Assembly (NCBI RefSeq): GCF_016773205.1
Contig: NZ_JAETWB010000002.1
Span: 310,001 to 374,000, forward strand
Direction: 5' to 3'
DNA from: Belnapia arida
Lineage (GTDB): Bacteria; Pseudomonadota; Alphaproteobacteria; Acetobacterales; Acetobacteraceae
Length of the DNA stretch: 64,000 bases
Shown: one piece after another, positions 35,964-45,515 of the stretch
How the letters are laid out: every line of letters begins with the position of its first letter
How positions within the stretch are numbered: position 1 is the stretch's first letter
Program-made: the position numbers and the translations under genes
The notes under the pieces: generated by a model
Databases searched by the model: none
What the model was told of the DNA's origin: nothing
What the model saw: only the letters and a program-made list of their open reading frames with translations

Positions 35964-37898
<1,935 letters not shown>

Positions 37899-37920
37899 GC
37901 ACTGGAACAACTGGTGAATC

Positions 37921-37959
37921 TTGAGTCCAGGGTGCGAAAATTAGATGCCCTGGAATCAA
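37921..37959. terminator. Hairpin downstream of acs
   Basis: TTGAGTCCAGGG and CCCTGGAATCAA form a 12-base stem with one mismatch and a 15-base loop, beginning 22 bases after the acs stop. Probably ends the acs transcript, although no T-run follows. Confidence 0.5.
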
Positions 37960-38031
37960 GACCCTGGTTCGAGTCGCGCGAACGAATCGCTGACGGGCGA
38001 CTCGGAGGGGCGGGAAAGCCTTTCGGCACAA

Positions 38032-38068
38032 GGGCTTGTGGTTCGCCGGTTCGGCCATCCACAAGCCC
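38032..38068. terminator. Second hairpin between acs and the SDHAF4-like gene
   Basis: GGGCTTGTGG and CCACAAGCCC form a perfect ten-base stem with a 17-base loop. It lies 31 bases beyond the stop of the reverse SDHAF4-like gene, so it can serve as that gene's terminator, or as a second barrier behind acs. Confidence 0.5.
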
Positions 38069-38099
38069 GTTCCCGCTCCGGTCAGGGACCGAATCGGGA

Positions 38100-38369
38100 T
38101 CAGAAGTCGCTGACGCGGCCCTTCCGCTCCCAGTCGCCATAGCGCGTCGGCTCCGGTCCGGACGGGCCTCCGACCTCCTTCATGCGCAGCGGCTGCTCGG
38201 GCGGCGGGTCGCCGGCGGGCGGCATGGTGGGGTCGCCGGGGATCGGCATGTCGGGGCCGGTCGGGTCGGTCACCGGCGGGGGCGGGATCTCGGGGCCGGG
38301 CGGCGTCGTGGGGGTCGGCGGCACCGGAGCGGGCGGGTCGCTCGGGGGCAGCGGCGTCGGGTCGGACAT
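38100..38369 (-). CDS. DUF1674 / SDHAF4-like protein with proline-rich N-terminus
   Basis: An 89-residue protein. Its last 24 residues ([23 protein letters not shown] at the end, with the signature [18 protein letters not shown]) are the DUF1674 hallmark, the bacterial form of succinate dehydrogenase assembly factor 4, which helps mature the flavinylated SdhA. The first 60 residues are almost only Pro, Asp, Gly and Thr, much longer and more proline-rich than usual. ATG at 38369 lies six bases after AAGGAG; a second ATG adjoining that element would be too close. No sdh genes are in the window. Confidence 0.8.
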   Translation of the reverse strand: MSDPTPLPPSDPPAPVPPTPTTPPGPEIPPPPVTDPTGPDMPIPGDPTMPPAGDPPPEQPLRMKEVGGPSGPEPTRYGDWERKGRVSDF

Positions 38370-38464
38370 CGGCATCTCCTTCTTGTCGCGTGACAGGGTC
38401 CAGCCTCATCTGGTGTCCTGCCGTGTGCATGCCAACGCGCAACGGAGAGGAGGGGTGGCACTCG

Positions 38465-39382
38465 ATGGGCGGATATCTGCGCACCGCGATCCTGCTGGCG
38501 GGGCTGACGGCGCTGTTCCTCGCCATCGGCTACCTGCTTGGCGGGCGGCAGGGCATGGTCATCGCCTTCCTCGTCGCCTGCGCCACCAATCTCTGGTCCT
38601 GGTGGAACAGCGACCGCGTGGTGCTTTCGATGCACAATGCCGAGCCCATCGCGCCGGAGAGCGCGCCGCGGCTCTACCGGCTGGTGGAGGGGCTGGCGCA
38701 GCGCGCGGGGTTGCCGATGCCCGCCCTCTACGTGATCCATGAGGACCAGCCGAACGCCTTCGCCACCGGCCGCAACCCGGAGAATGCCGCCGTCGCGGTG
38801 AATACCGGCTTGCTCAACCTGATGTCGGAGGAGGAGGTCGCCGGCGTCGTCGCGCATGAGCTGGCGCATATCCGGCACCGCGACACGCTGCTGATGACGC
38901 TGACGGCGACGCTCGCCGGCGCCATCGGCATGCTGGCGCAATTCGGCTTCCTCTTCGGCGGACGGTCGGAGGATGGACGGCGCAATCCCTTCGGCCCGAT
39001 CGGCGCGCTGCTGCTGGTGATCGTCGGCCCGATCGCCGCGATGCTGGTGCAGATGGCGATCAGCCGCAGCCGGGAATACGAGGCGGACCGCCTGGGCGCC
39101 GAGATCTGCGGCGATCCGCGCTGGCTGGCGAGCGGGTTGCAGAAGCTGGAGCACTACAAGCAGGGGCTGGTGAACCACACGGCCGAGGCGCACCCCGCCA
39201 GCGCCCACATGTTCATCATCAACCCGCTCTCGGGGATGCGGATGGACAGCCTCTTCACCACCCATCCGTCGACCGAGGAGCGCATCCGCCGGCTGCTGGC
39301 GATGGCGCCGCCGGCGCCCGCCTGGCGGCAGCCGGCCGCGAGCCCTTGGGGCACCGCGCATCGCCGCAACCCCTGGGGCTGA
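38465..39382 (+). CDS. htpX: Membrane zinc metalloprotease HtpX
   Basis: A 305-residue M48 peptidase. Two N-terminal helices (about 5-45) are followed by the protease domain with zinc motif [10 protein letters not shown] (about residue 138), two more hydrophobic segments (about 155-175 and 185-205) and the third ligand in [12 protein letters not shown]. HtpX degrades damaged membrane proteins together with FtsH. The C-terminus has a Pro/Trp-rich tail. The cytochrome c gene follows 45 bases downstream. Confidence 0.95.
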   Translation: MGGYLRTAILLAGLTALFLAIGYLLGGRQGMVIAFLVACATNLWSWWNSDRVVLSMHNAEPIAPESAPRLYRLVEGLAQRAGLPMPALYVIHEDQPNAFATGRNPENAAVAVNTGLLNLMSEEEVAGVVAHELAHIRHRDTLLMTLTATLAGAIGMLAQFGFLFGGRSEDGRRNPFGPIGALLLVIVGPIAAMLVQMAISRSREYEADRLGAEICGDPRWLASGLQKLEHYKQGLVNHTAEAHPASAHMFIINPLSGMRMDSLFTTHPSTEERIRRLLAMAPPAPAWRQPAASPWGTAHRRNPWG

Positions 39383-39427
39383 GCCGCGCTTGGCCCTCCG
39401 ACCCATCCTTGATCGAGGGAAAGCCCG

Positions 39428-39802
39428 ATGCTCCGCACCGCCCTGCTTGCCGCGCTGATGCTCGCCCCCGCCCTGCCCGCCATGGCGCAGGATGCGGCGG
39501 CGGGGCAGCGCGTCTTCAACCAGTGCCGCGCCTGCCACACGATCGAGCAGGGCGGCCGCAACGGCGTCGGTCCCAACCTGCATGGCGCGGTAGGGCGCAA
39601 GGCCGGCAGCATCGAGGGCTTCCGCTACTCGGCCAGCATGCGGGAGAAGGCGGGGGGCGGCCTCACCTGGGATGAGGACACGCTCCGCGCCTATCTCGCC
39701 AACCCGAAGGCGGTGGTGCCGGCCGGGTCGATGTCCTATCCCGGCTTGCGCAACGAGCAGCAGCTCAATGACCTGATCGCCTATCTCAAGGCGAATGGCT
39801 GA
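39428..39802 (+). CDS. Class I cytochrome c
   Basis: A 124-residue periplasmic c-type cytochrome. The signal peptide ends in PAMAQ at about residue 21. The heme site is CRACHTIEQGG, followed by NGVGPNLHGAVGRKAG, and the axial Met is in PAGSMSYPGL. It has the plan of mitochondrial-type cytochrome c (c2, about 100 residues mature) and probably shuttles electrons between periplasmic dehydrogenases or the bc1 complex and an oxidase. Confidence 0.93.
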   Translation: MLRTALLAALMLAPALPAMAQDAAAGQRVFNQCRACHTIEQGGRNGVGPNLHGAVGRKAGSIEGFRYSASMREKAGGGLTWDEDTLRAYLANPKAVVPAGSMSYPGLRNEQQLNDLIAYLKANG

Positions 39803-39804
39803 GC

Positions 39805-40506
39805 CTAGCCGATCGTCTTGGCCAGCAGCTCCGCGCTGCGGCCATTGGCGATAGTGGCCGCCCGCGCATCCCAGGAATGGCCGCCCATGCGGGCGAAGGC
39901 GTGGTCGACGCCCGGATAGACATGGACCGCGACCTGGCTGTGGCCCGAGAGCCCGGCCAGGATCTTCGCCTGCGCCTCGGGAGGCACGAACTTGTCCCGC
40001 TCCGCGATGTGCAGGATCAGCGGCGCCTTGATGCCGCCGGCTTCGCCGAGCAGCCCCTCGAGGCCGACGCCGTAATAGCTGATATTGGCATCCGCATCCG
40101 AGCGCGCCGCCATCATGTAGGCGAGCCGGCCGCCGAGGCAGAAGCCCATGGTGGCGGCCTTGCCGTTGCTGCCCGGCAGGGTGCGGGCATGGGCGACGGT
40201 GGCCTTCAGGTCCTCCACCGCCTTGTCCTGGTCCATGCCGTTCATCAGGGCGAAGGCGCGGTCCCATTGCGCCTGGCCGGCATCCGGGTCGAGCGAGACG
40301 CCCGGCTCCTGGCGCCAGAACAGGTCGGGGCTGATGGCGATGAAGCCCATATCAGCTACCCAGTCGGAAAGCTGCCGCATGGCGTCGTTCACCCCGAAGA
40401 TCTCCTGGATCATCACCACGGCACCGGCCGGGGTGGTCTTCGGCATCGCCAGGTAGGCGCCGAAGCGCCCGTTGCCATCGGCTGCGGCGATTTCGATCTC
40501 GGGCAT
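39805..40506 (-). CDS. Dienelactone hydrolase family protein
   Basis: A 233-residue alpha/beta hydrolase of the dienelactone hydrolase group. It has VVMIQEIFGVNDAMR near the N-terminus and the triad Cys in TMGFCLGGRLAYMMA, Asp in HIAERDKFVPPE and His in VYPGVDHAFAR. Family members open dienelactones in chloroaromatic breakdown, but many are general esterases. ATG follows AAGGAG. It converges with the cytochrome gene with two bases between the stops. Confidence 0.9.
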   Translation of the reverse strand: MPEIEIAAADGNGRFGAYLAMPKTTPAGAVVMIQEIFGVNDAMRQLSDWVADMGFIAISPDLFWRQEPGVSLDPDAGQAQWDRAFALMNGMDQDKAVEDLKATVAHARTLPGSNGKAATMGFCLGGRLAYMMAARSDADANISYYGVGLEGLLGEAGGIKAPLILHIAERDKFVPPEAQAKILAGLSGHSQVAVHVYPGVDHAFARMGGHSWDARAATIANGRSAELLAKTIG

Positions 40507-40551
40507 GGCTTGCTCCTTGTCTCAAACGGTTACGGCGGCATCTAAGCCAAG

Positions 40552-41229
40552 ATGCGCAGGCTTGCCATGCCCCTGGCGATGACACTGGTGGCAGGGGCCG
40601 GGCCGGCCACGCCGCCCAATGCCCTGGAGGCCGCCGGCTGGCGCCACGCCGAATGGCATGGCGTGGCCCCGGCGCGCTTCCGCCCGCTGCCCGGGGGCGG
40701 CGTGGCGGTGGAGGGGAGGGGCGAGGGCAGCTTCGTCTGGCGCCGCGTGCAGGGCGGGGCGGAATGCCTCTCCTGGCGCTGGCGCGTCGATGCCGGGCCG
40801 CCGCCGACCGACCTTACCCGCGCCAGCGGTGACGACCGGGCGCTTGCCATCGCCGTCGGATTCGCCGGCTGGCCGACGCGCGTCACCTTCTGGCAGCGCA
40901 GCCAGCATGCCTTCGCCCAGGCGGCGGCGGGCAGCCATCCGCTGCCGCGCAGCGTGCTGCTCTATGTCTGGGGCGGGACGGGGCGGGAGCCGGCCGCCTT
41001 CCCCAGCCCGCATATGGCGGGGCTCGGCATGGTGCGGGTACTTCGCCCGGCCGCGACTCCGCCGGGCCGCTGGTTCGAGGAACGGGTGGACCTGGCGGCC
41101 GACTGGCGCGCCGCCTTCGGGGGCGAGCCGCCGCCCTTGCAGGAGATCGTGATCGGCACGGATGTGGACGACACCGGCAGCCGGGTCGAGGCGCAGGCAG
41201 AGGAGATACGCTTCCGCCCCTGCCGATGA
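40552..41229 (+). CDS. DUF3047 family protein
   Basis: A 225-residue protein with a probable signal peptide in the first 20 residues, then the DUF3047 core: ECLSWRWRVDAGPPPTDLTR, SGDDRALAIAVGF and the closing EIVIGTDVDDTGSRVEAQAE, with FRPC at the end. The fold is thought to be a periplasmic beta-sandwich of unknown function. It lies 52 bases before the MFS gene on the same strand. Confidence 0.8.
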   Translation: MRRLAMPLAMTLVAGAGPATPPNALEAAGWRHAEWHGVAPARFRPLPGGGVAVEGRGEGSFVWRRVQGGAECLSWRWRVDAGPPPTDLTRASGDDRALAIAVGFAGWPTRVTFWQRSQHAFAQAAAGSHPLPRSVLLYVWGGTGREPAAFPSPHMAGLGMVRVLRPAATPPGRWFEERVDLAADWRAAFGGEPPPLQEIVIGTDVDDTGSRVEAQAEEIRFRPCR

Positions 41230-41281
41230 GGCAGCGAAACACCGCGCCATGCGTTGCCCCGCCCGAGGAGACCCAGGCGGC

Positions 41282-42733
41282 ATGCGCGACACCCCCGATT
41301 CCGGCCAGTTCAGCACCGACGTCCCAGCACGGCTGGATCGCCTGCCTTGGAGCGGCTTCCATTGGCGCGTCGTCATCGCCCTTGGCATCACCTGGATCCT
41401 CGACGGGCTGGAGGTGACGCTGGTCGGCAGCCTGGCCGGCGCCATCCACCAGAGCCCGAGCCTGGCGCTCACCGAGACGCAGATCGGACTGACTGCCTCG
41501 GCCTATCTGGTGGGGGCGGTGGTCGGGGCGCTCGGCTTCGGCTGGCTGGCGGACAGGATCGGGCGGCGCCGCCTGTTCTTCATCACCCTCATCGTATACA
41601 TGCTGGCCAGCATCGCCACCGGCTTCGCCTGGGATTTCTGGACCTTCGCGCTCTGCCGGATGCTGACCGGGGCCGGGATCGGCGGCGAGTACGCCGCGGT
41701 CAACTCCGCCATTCAGGAACTCATCCCCGCCCGGTTGCGCGGCCGCGTCGACCTTTTCGTCAACGGCACCTTCTGGGGCGGCGCCGCGATCGGCGCCATC
41801 ACGTCCCTGGTGGTGCTCGACCCCGCCATCATCGACCCCGAGATCGGCTGGCGCGCCGCCTTCATCGTCGGCGGCGCGCTCTCGCTGGTGGTGCTGCTGC
41901 TCCGCCGTCACCTGCCGGAAAGCCCCCGCTGGCTGATGCTGCACGGCAAGCCGGAGGAAGGGGAGCGGATCGTCTCGGCCATCGAGCGGGACGTGGCGGC
42001 CGAGAAGGGCCCGCTGCCGCCGACCACCTATGGGCCGACGGTGCTCAACCGCCGCGGCGCCGCCAGCCTCGCCGAGATCTGGCACACCATGTTCCAGACA
42101 CACCGCGACCGGGCGATCCTCGGCCTGACGCTGATGTCCTGCCAGGCCTTTTGCTACAACGCGGTGTTCTTCACCTATGCGTTGGTGCTGACCAAGTTCT
42201 ACGCGATCCCGGCCCATCACGTCGGCTGGTTCATGCTGCCCTTCGCCCTCGGCAACCTGGCCGGCCCGCTGATGCTCGGCCGCTTCTTCGACACCATCGG
42301 CCGTCGCCAGATGATCACCGCGACCTATGGCCTCGCCGGATTGCTCATGGCGGCGACCGGCATCGCCTTCGCGCAAGGGTGGCTCTCCGCCTGGGAGCAG
42401 ACGGCGGCCTGGACGCTGATCTTCTTCTTCGCTTCAGCCGCCGCCTCGGCCGCCTACCTGACGGTGGGCGAGAGCTTCCCGCTGGAGATGCGGGCCATGG
42501 CCATCGCGCTGTTCTACGCCATCGGCACCGCGGTCGGCGGCGTGGTCGGTCCGACGCTGTTCGGCTGGCTGATCTCGAGTGGGGAGCGGGGCGACATCCT
42601 CTGGGGCTACCTGATCGCGGCGGCGCTGATGCTGGTGGCGGCGGCGACCGAATGGCGGCTCGGCTTCGCCGCGGAGGGGCGCTCGCTGGAGGATGTCTCG
42701 ACACCTCTGTCCGCCTCGGTAAAGAAACTGTAA
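41282..42733 (+). CDS. MFS transporter, sugar/acid porter type
   Basis: A 483-residue protein with 12 predicted membrane segments. The N-terminal helices carry ITWILDGLEVTLVGSLAGAI and the loop motif GWLADRIGRRRLFFITL of the major facilitator superfamily; the central loop is long (about 205-260). The pattern around GIGGEYAAVNSAIQELIPAR resembles the sialate/aromatic-acid:H+ and sugar porter branches. The substrate is unknown. ATG at 41282 is preceded by GAGGAGACCC. Confidence 0.9.
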   Translation: MRDTPDSGQFSTDVPARLDRLPWSGFHWRVVIALGITWILDGLEVTLVGSLAGAIHQSPSLALTETQIGLTASAYLVGAVVGALGFGWLADRIGRRRLFFITLIVYMLASIATGFAWDFWTFALCRMLTGAGIGGEYAAVNSAIQELIPARLRGRVDLFVNGTFWGGAAIGAITSLVVLDPAIIDPEIGWRAAFIVGGALSLVVLLLRRHLPESPRWLMLHGKPEEGERIVSAIERDVAAEKGPLPPTTYGPTVLNRRGAASLAEIWHTMFQTHRDRAILGLTLMSCQAFCYNAVFFTYALVLTKFYAIPAHHVGWFMLPFALGNLAGPLMLGRFFDTIGRRQMITATYGLAGLLMAATGIAFAQGWLSAWEQTAAWTLIFFFASAAASAAYLTVGESFPLEMRAMAIALFYAIGTAVGGVVGPTLFGWLISSGERGDILWGYLIAAALMLVAAATEWRLGFAAEGRSLEDVSTPLSASVKKL

Positions 42734-42822
42734 GGCGAGCATCCTTGGGAGTGGCACAACGTTGTTGAAAGTGGTTAATATCAATTCCACAACCTAAGAT
42801 TGCGTCTCAGGGAGCAGGCAGT

Positions 42823-43194
42823 ATGGCTGCGAGCATCCAGCCCCGGATGGCTGATGACGAGTGGGAGAGCGTCTGGCAGGACTACGACCGCCGCGCACCC
42901 GCGCCCGTTGTGTCCCCTGTGCCTTCCCTGATGCCTAAGGCCGGGGCGCGGCGGCGGAAGCCGGTGCTGCTGCTGGTGCTGGGCCTCAGCCTCGTCCTGG
43001 CGCCCCGGCTGGCCTCGTTGCAGGCCGGTACGGCCATGGACGGGATCGATGGGTTGTCGATGGTCGCCTCCTTCTCGCCGGCCGAGGCGGGGTTGCCGCC
43101 CCTCTCCACCTCCGTCTCCCGCCTCGCCGCGCATTCGACCGATGCCGCCTGCTGGGTGATGCAGCTCGACCCGCGCCGTCCGGCCTGTCCGTAG
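42823..43194 (+). CDS. Hypothetical single-span membrane protein
   Basis: A 123-residue protein: an acidic N-terminal stretch with MADDEWESVWQDYDRRAP, a proline-rich piece, one hydrophobic segment at about 47-62 (KPVLLLVLGLSLVLAPRLAS) and a roughly 60-residue C-terminal part that would face the periplasm. I recognise no family. Base composition matches its surroundings. It stands 62 bases before the flavin reductase gene. Confidence 0.55.
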   Translation: MAASIQPRMADDEWESVWQDYDRRAPAPVVSPVPSLMPKAGARRRKPVLLLVLGLSLVLAPRLASLQAGTAMDGIDGLSMVASFSPAEAGLPPLSTSVSRLAAHSTDAACWVMQLDPRRPACP

Positions 43195-43255
43195 CCCGGT
43201 TTCTTGCGGCACGGCGCGTGCTTTAATCGGGGCCTTCAGCAAGGCAGGCTCCCTG

Positions 43256-43756
43256 ATGTCCGTGACCAAGCAGGAATTCCGCGACGCCATGGCCCGGCTG
43301 GGCGCCGCGGTGAACGTCATCACCACGGGCGGCCCGGCTGGGCGCGGCGGCTTCACCGCCAGTGCCGTCTGCAGCGTGACCGATGAGCCGCCGACCTTGC
43401 TTGTCTGCATGAACCGCAATGCCACGGCCGCGCCGGTGCTGAAGGCCAACGGCAATGTCTGCGTCAACGTCGTCGCCGCCGGGCAGAAGGAGGTGGCGAT
43501 GGTCTTCGCCGGCGTCACCAAATGCACGATGGAGGAGCGGTTCGACGCCGGCACCTGGGCGAGCCTCGCCACCGGGGCGCCGGTGCTGCAGGGGGCCGTC
43601 GTCTCCTTCGACTGCCAGGTCGCCGAGATCGTCGAGAAGGGCACGCATTGCGTGGTCTTCGCCGAGGTTGCCGGCATCCGCGGCGGCAGCCATCACGAGC
43701 ATGGGTTGATTTATTTCGGCCGGGACTACCACCCGGTGGGCAAGGACGCGGGCTAA
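43256..43756 (+). CDS. Flavin reductase family protein
   Basis: A 166-residue protein of the HpaC/RutF-type flavin reductase family. Motifs are VNVITTGGPAGRGGFTASAV, VTDEPPTLLVCMNRNAT and the end HHEHGLIYFGRDYHP. Such proteins use NAD(P)H to reduce FMN or FAD for a partner monooxygenase. No monooxygenase is adjacent. A LysR gene begins seven bases downstream on the same strand and may be in the same unit. Confidence 0.9.
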   Translation: MSVTKQEFRDAMARLGAAVNVITTGGPAGRGGFTASAVCSVTDEPPTLLVCMNRNATAAPVLKANGNVCVNVVAAGQKEVAMVFAGVTKCTMEERFDAGTWASLATGAPVLQGAVVSFDCQVAEIVEKGTHCVVFAEVAGIRGGSHHEHGLIYFGRDYHPVGKDAG

Positions 43757-43763
43757 AAGGGCG

Positions 43764-44687
43764 ATGCCGCCGAGGCCCGAGGAAACGGAGCTCCGCCGGC
43801 TCGACCTCAACCTGCTGCCGGTCTTCGCCGCGCTGATGCGGGAGCGCAGCGTGACCCGGGCGGGGGAGGCGCTGTTCCTGTCGCAGCCGGCCACCTCGGC
43901 GGCGCTGGCGCGGCTGCGCACGGTCTTTCGTGACGAATTGCTCGTGCGCAACGGCAAGCAGCTGGAGCCGACGGCACGGGCCGAGGCGTTGCTCGCTGCC
44001 CTCACCCCCTCGCTCCAAGCGATCGCGGCGACGTTGGCCGGGGCTGTGCCCTTTGACCCGGCGACGGATGAGCGGGTCTTCCGCGTCGGCTGGACCGACG
44101 ATGTGGGGATGGCGGCGAAGCCGCTGCTGGCCCGCATCTGGCAGCAGGCGCCGCAGTGCCGGCTGGTGATCCGGGCCGCCAACTACCGCACCATCCCGGG
44201 GATGCTGGAAAGCGGGGAGATCGGCCTTGCGCTCGGCTTCATGGGGGATGACCTGCCGGCGCTGGCGAAGCAGCGGGTGCTGCGGCGCGGCGGCTTCCAG
44301 GTGCTGCGTTGCGCGAGGACGAAGCCGGTCGACCTGGAGGCCTATTGCGCGCGGCCGCATGTGCTGGTGACGCCGCGCGGTGACCTCAGCGGCTTCGCTG
44401 ATGCGGCGCTGGAGCGGCTGGGGCGGGGCCGGCGGGTGGTGCTCGGCGTGCCGGAATTCGGCCTGCTGCGCCAGGTGCTGCTGGGGACAGAGCTGCTTTG
44501 CACCGTTTCCGATGCGCTGGTGGAGGCGCTGATGGCGCCCGAGGCCGGCGGCGGCCTGGCGGCCGACCCTCTGCCCATCGACTCGCCGGATTCGGTGTTG
44601 CGCATGGCCTGGCGCACCGCCCTCGACCATGACCCGGCGGAGGAGTGGCTGCGCGCCCAGGTCGTGGCGGTGCTGGCCCGGCGCTGA
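43764..44687 (+). CDS. LysR family transcriptional regulator
   Basis: A 307-residue LysR protein with the N-terminal helix-turn-helix LLPVFAALMRERSVTRAGEA, then LFLSQPATSAALARLRTVFR, of the NodD/LinR-like branch that starts RRLDLNLL. The effector domain follows. It is co-directional with the flavin reductase gene and separated by seven bases, so it may control its own unit. A decayed sensor gene converges on it. Confidence 0.92.
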   Translation: MPPRPEETELRRLDLNLLPVFAALMRERSVTRAGEALFLSQPATSAALARLRTVFRDELLVRNGKQLEPTARAEALLAALTPSLQAIAATLAGAVPFDPATDERVFRVGWTDDVGMAAKPLLARIWQQAPQCRLVIRAANYRTIPGMLESGEIGLALGFMGDDLPALAKQRVLRRGGFQVLRCARTKPVDLEAYCARPHVLVTPRGDLSGFADAALERLGRGRRVVLGVPEFGLLRQVLLGTELLCTVSDALVEALMAPEAGGGLAADPLPIDSPDSVLRMAWRTALDHDPAEEWLRAQVVAVLARR

Positions 44688-44689
44688 GG

Positions 44690-45190
44690 CCTATTCCGCG
44701 GCGGCCGCCAGCGGCAACCTTGTACCGTCTTGCGATGTAGGCCGGCGAGGCCGAGGTGGAACCAGGGGCGGGCAGCGACATCGACACCTTCCAGCAGGCT
44801 GCCGGTGGCGGCGATGACGCGGCCATCGGCGCTGGTGAAGCCGATCCAGGACAAGGCCCGGAAGCGGGTCTTCAGGTCTTTGAGCAGGCGACGGGCCGTG
44901 GCAGGCTCCGGCGGCTGGCGCTCGAAGGCCTCGAAACGGGCGATCAGGCCGACCTCACGCGCCCACTCGGCGAGGCCGTAATCGAGGCGATGCGCCATCA
45001 CCCGGCGAAATCGGCAAGGCGCGCACCATCCTCCTCGACGAGCCGGTGTCGTTCGGACCGCAGCAGCAGGGCGGAGCCGGCCAGGCCGAGCAGGGCGCAC
45101 AGGAACCCTATCGCCAGACCGTATCGCCAACCGGGACCGGACCCGCCGAAGAAAGGGCATCACGATCGAACTCAGAGGCTGTACTGGATA
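44690..45190 (-). pseudogene. Decayed sensor gene, N-terminal part only
   Basis: On the reverse strand one frame encodes a membrane helix (YGLAIGFLCALLGLAGSALL) and RSERHRLVEEDGARLADFAG, then stops near 45003. A different frame continues VMAHRLDYGLAEWAREVGLI, RLLKDLKTRFRALSWIGFTS and DGRVIAATGSLLEGVDVAARPWF, the typical extracytoplasmic PDC/dCACHE sensor layout, before breaking again near 44710. The expected second helix and kinase or cyclase domain are missing. So this is the 5' remnant of a sensor protein, with at least one frameshift and a 3' truncation next to the LysR stop. Confidence 0.65.
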
Positions 45191-45302
45191 CTGTTCATCT
45201 TTGCGGTCAGCAGCTTCGTCCACAGCCGGAACGAGAGGTTTGGCTGGCGTTTCGTGGTGCGGGATGCTGCTTGATCGGAACGGAAGTGACCGGCAGACAT
45301 GC

Positions 45303-45335
45303 GAAAGGCCCGGGGGTATCCCACCCGGGCCTTTC
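45303..45335 (-). terminator. Strong hairpin after the micro-ORF
   Basis: GAAAGGCCCGGG and CCCGGGCCTTTC form a perfect 12-base stem with a nine-base loop, 34 bases beyond the stop of the reverse micro-ORF. It can end that transcript; the arm itself ends in TTTC, with no longer T-run. Confidence 0.6.
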
Positions 45336-45368
45336 CATTGCTGCAGCCGTTGCCGGCCTAGGCAGGGC

Positions 45369-45446
45369 TCAGGAAGCCATCTCCGCAGTGGCGGTGACGA
45401 TGATCCAGGCCGCAGGCAGGGCACGCGGCATATGGCAATGAGACAC
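45369..45446 (-). CDS. Micro-ORF of 25 residues with extreme Shine-Dalgarno
   Basis: A GTG at 45446 begins a 25-residue frame (MSHCHMPRALPAAW, then IIVTATAEMAS) ending in TGA at 45369. It is preceded by AAAGGAGGTGATCC, a 14-base match to the complement of the 16S rRNA 3' end, with seven bases from GGAGG to the GTG. A strong hairpin follows. The peptide is uncharged to slightly polar with two His around a Cys at the start and a hydrophobic middle. I know no family. It lies 69 bases beyond the substrate-binding protein stop on the same strand, behind that gene's terminator. Confidence 0.5.
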   Translation of the reverse strand: MSHCHMPRALPAAWIIVTATAEMAS

Positions 45447-45483
45447 TGGATCACCTCCTTTCGGTTGTTGACGACAGAGGTCA

Positions 45484-45506
45484 AGATGGGCCCGCGAGGG
45501 GGCCCA
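45484..45506 (-). terminator. Terminator of the liv substrate-binding protein gene
   Basis: TGGGCCC and GGGCCCA form a perfect seven-base stem (extended by AT pairs at the base) with a six-base loop, ten bases after the stop of the reverse substrate-binding protein gene. The T-run is weak. Confidence 0.5.
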
Positions 45507-45515
45507 TTTCAAGCA

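Noticed and set aside
37961-37980. TGGTTCGAGTC resembles the T-arm of a tRNA
   Set aside because: No matching acceptor, D or anticodon stems could be folded around it, and the pairing found belongs to the hairpin beside it.
45448-45462. Forward-strand GGATCACCTCCTTTC looks like the end of a 16S rRNA gene
   Set aside because: Only about 14 bases match and the sequence before it is not 16S; it is better read as a strong Shine-Dalgarno on the other strand.
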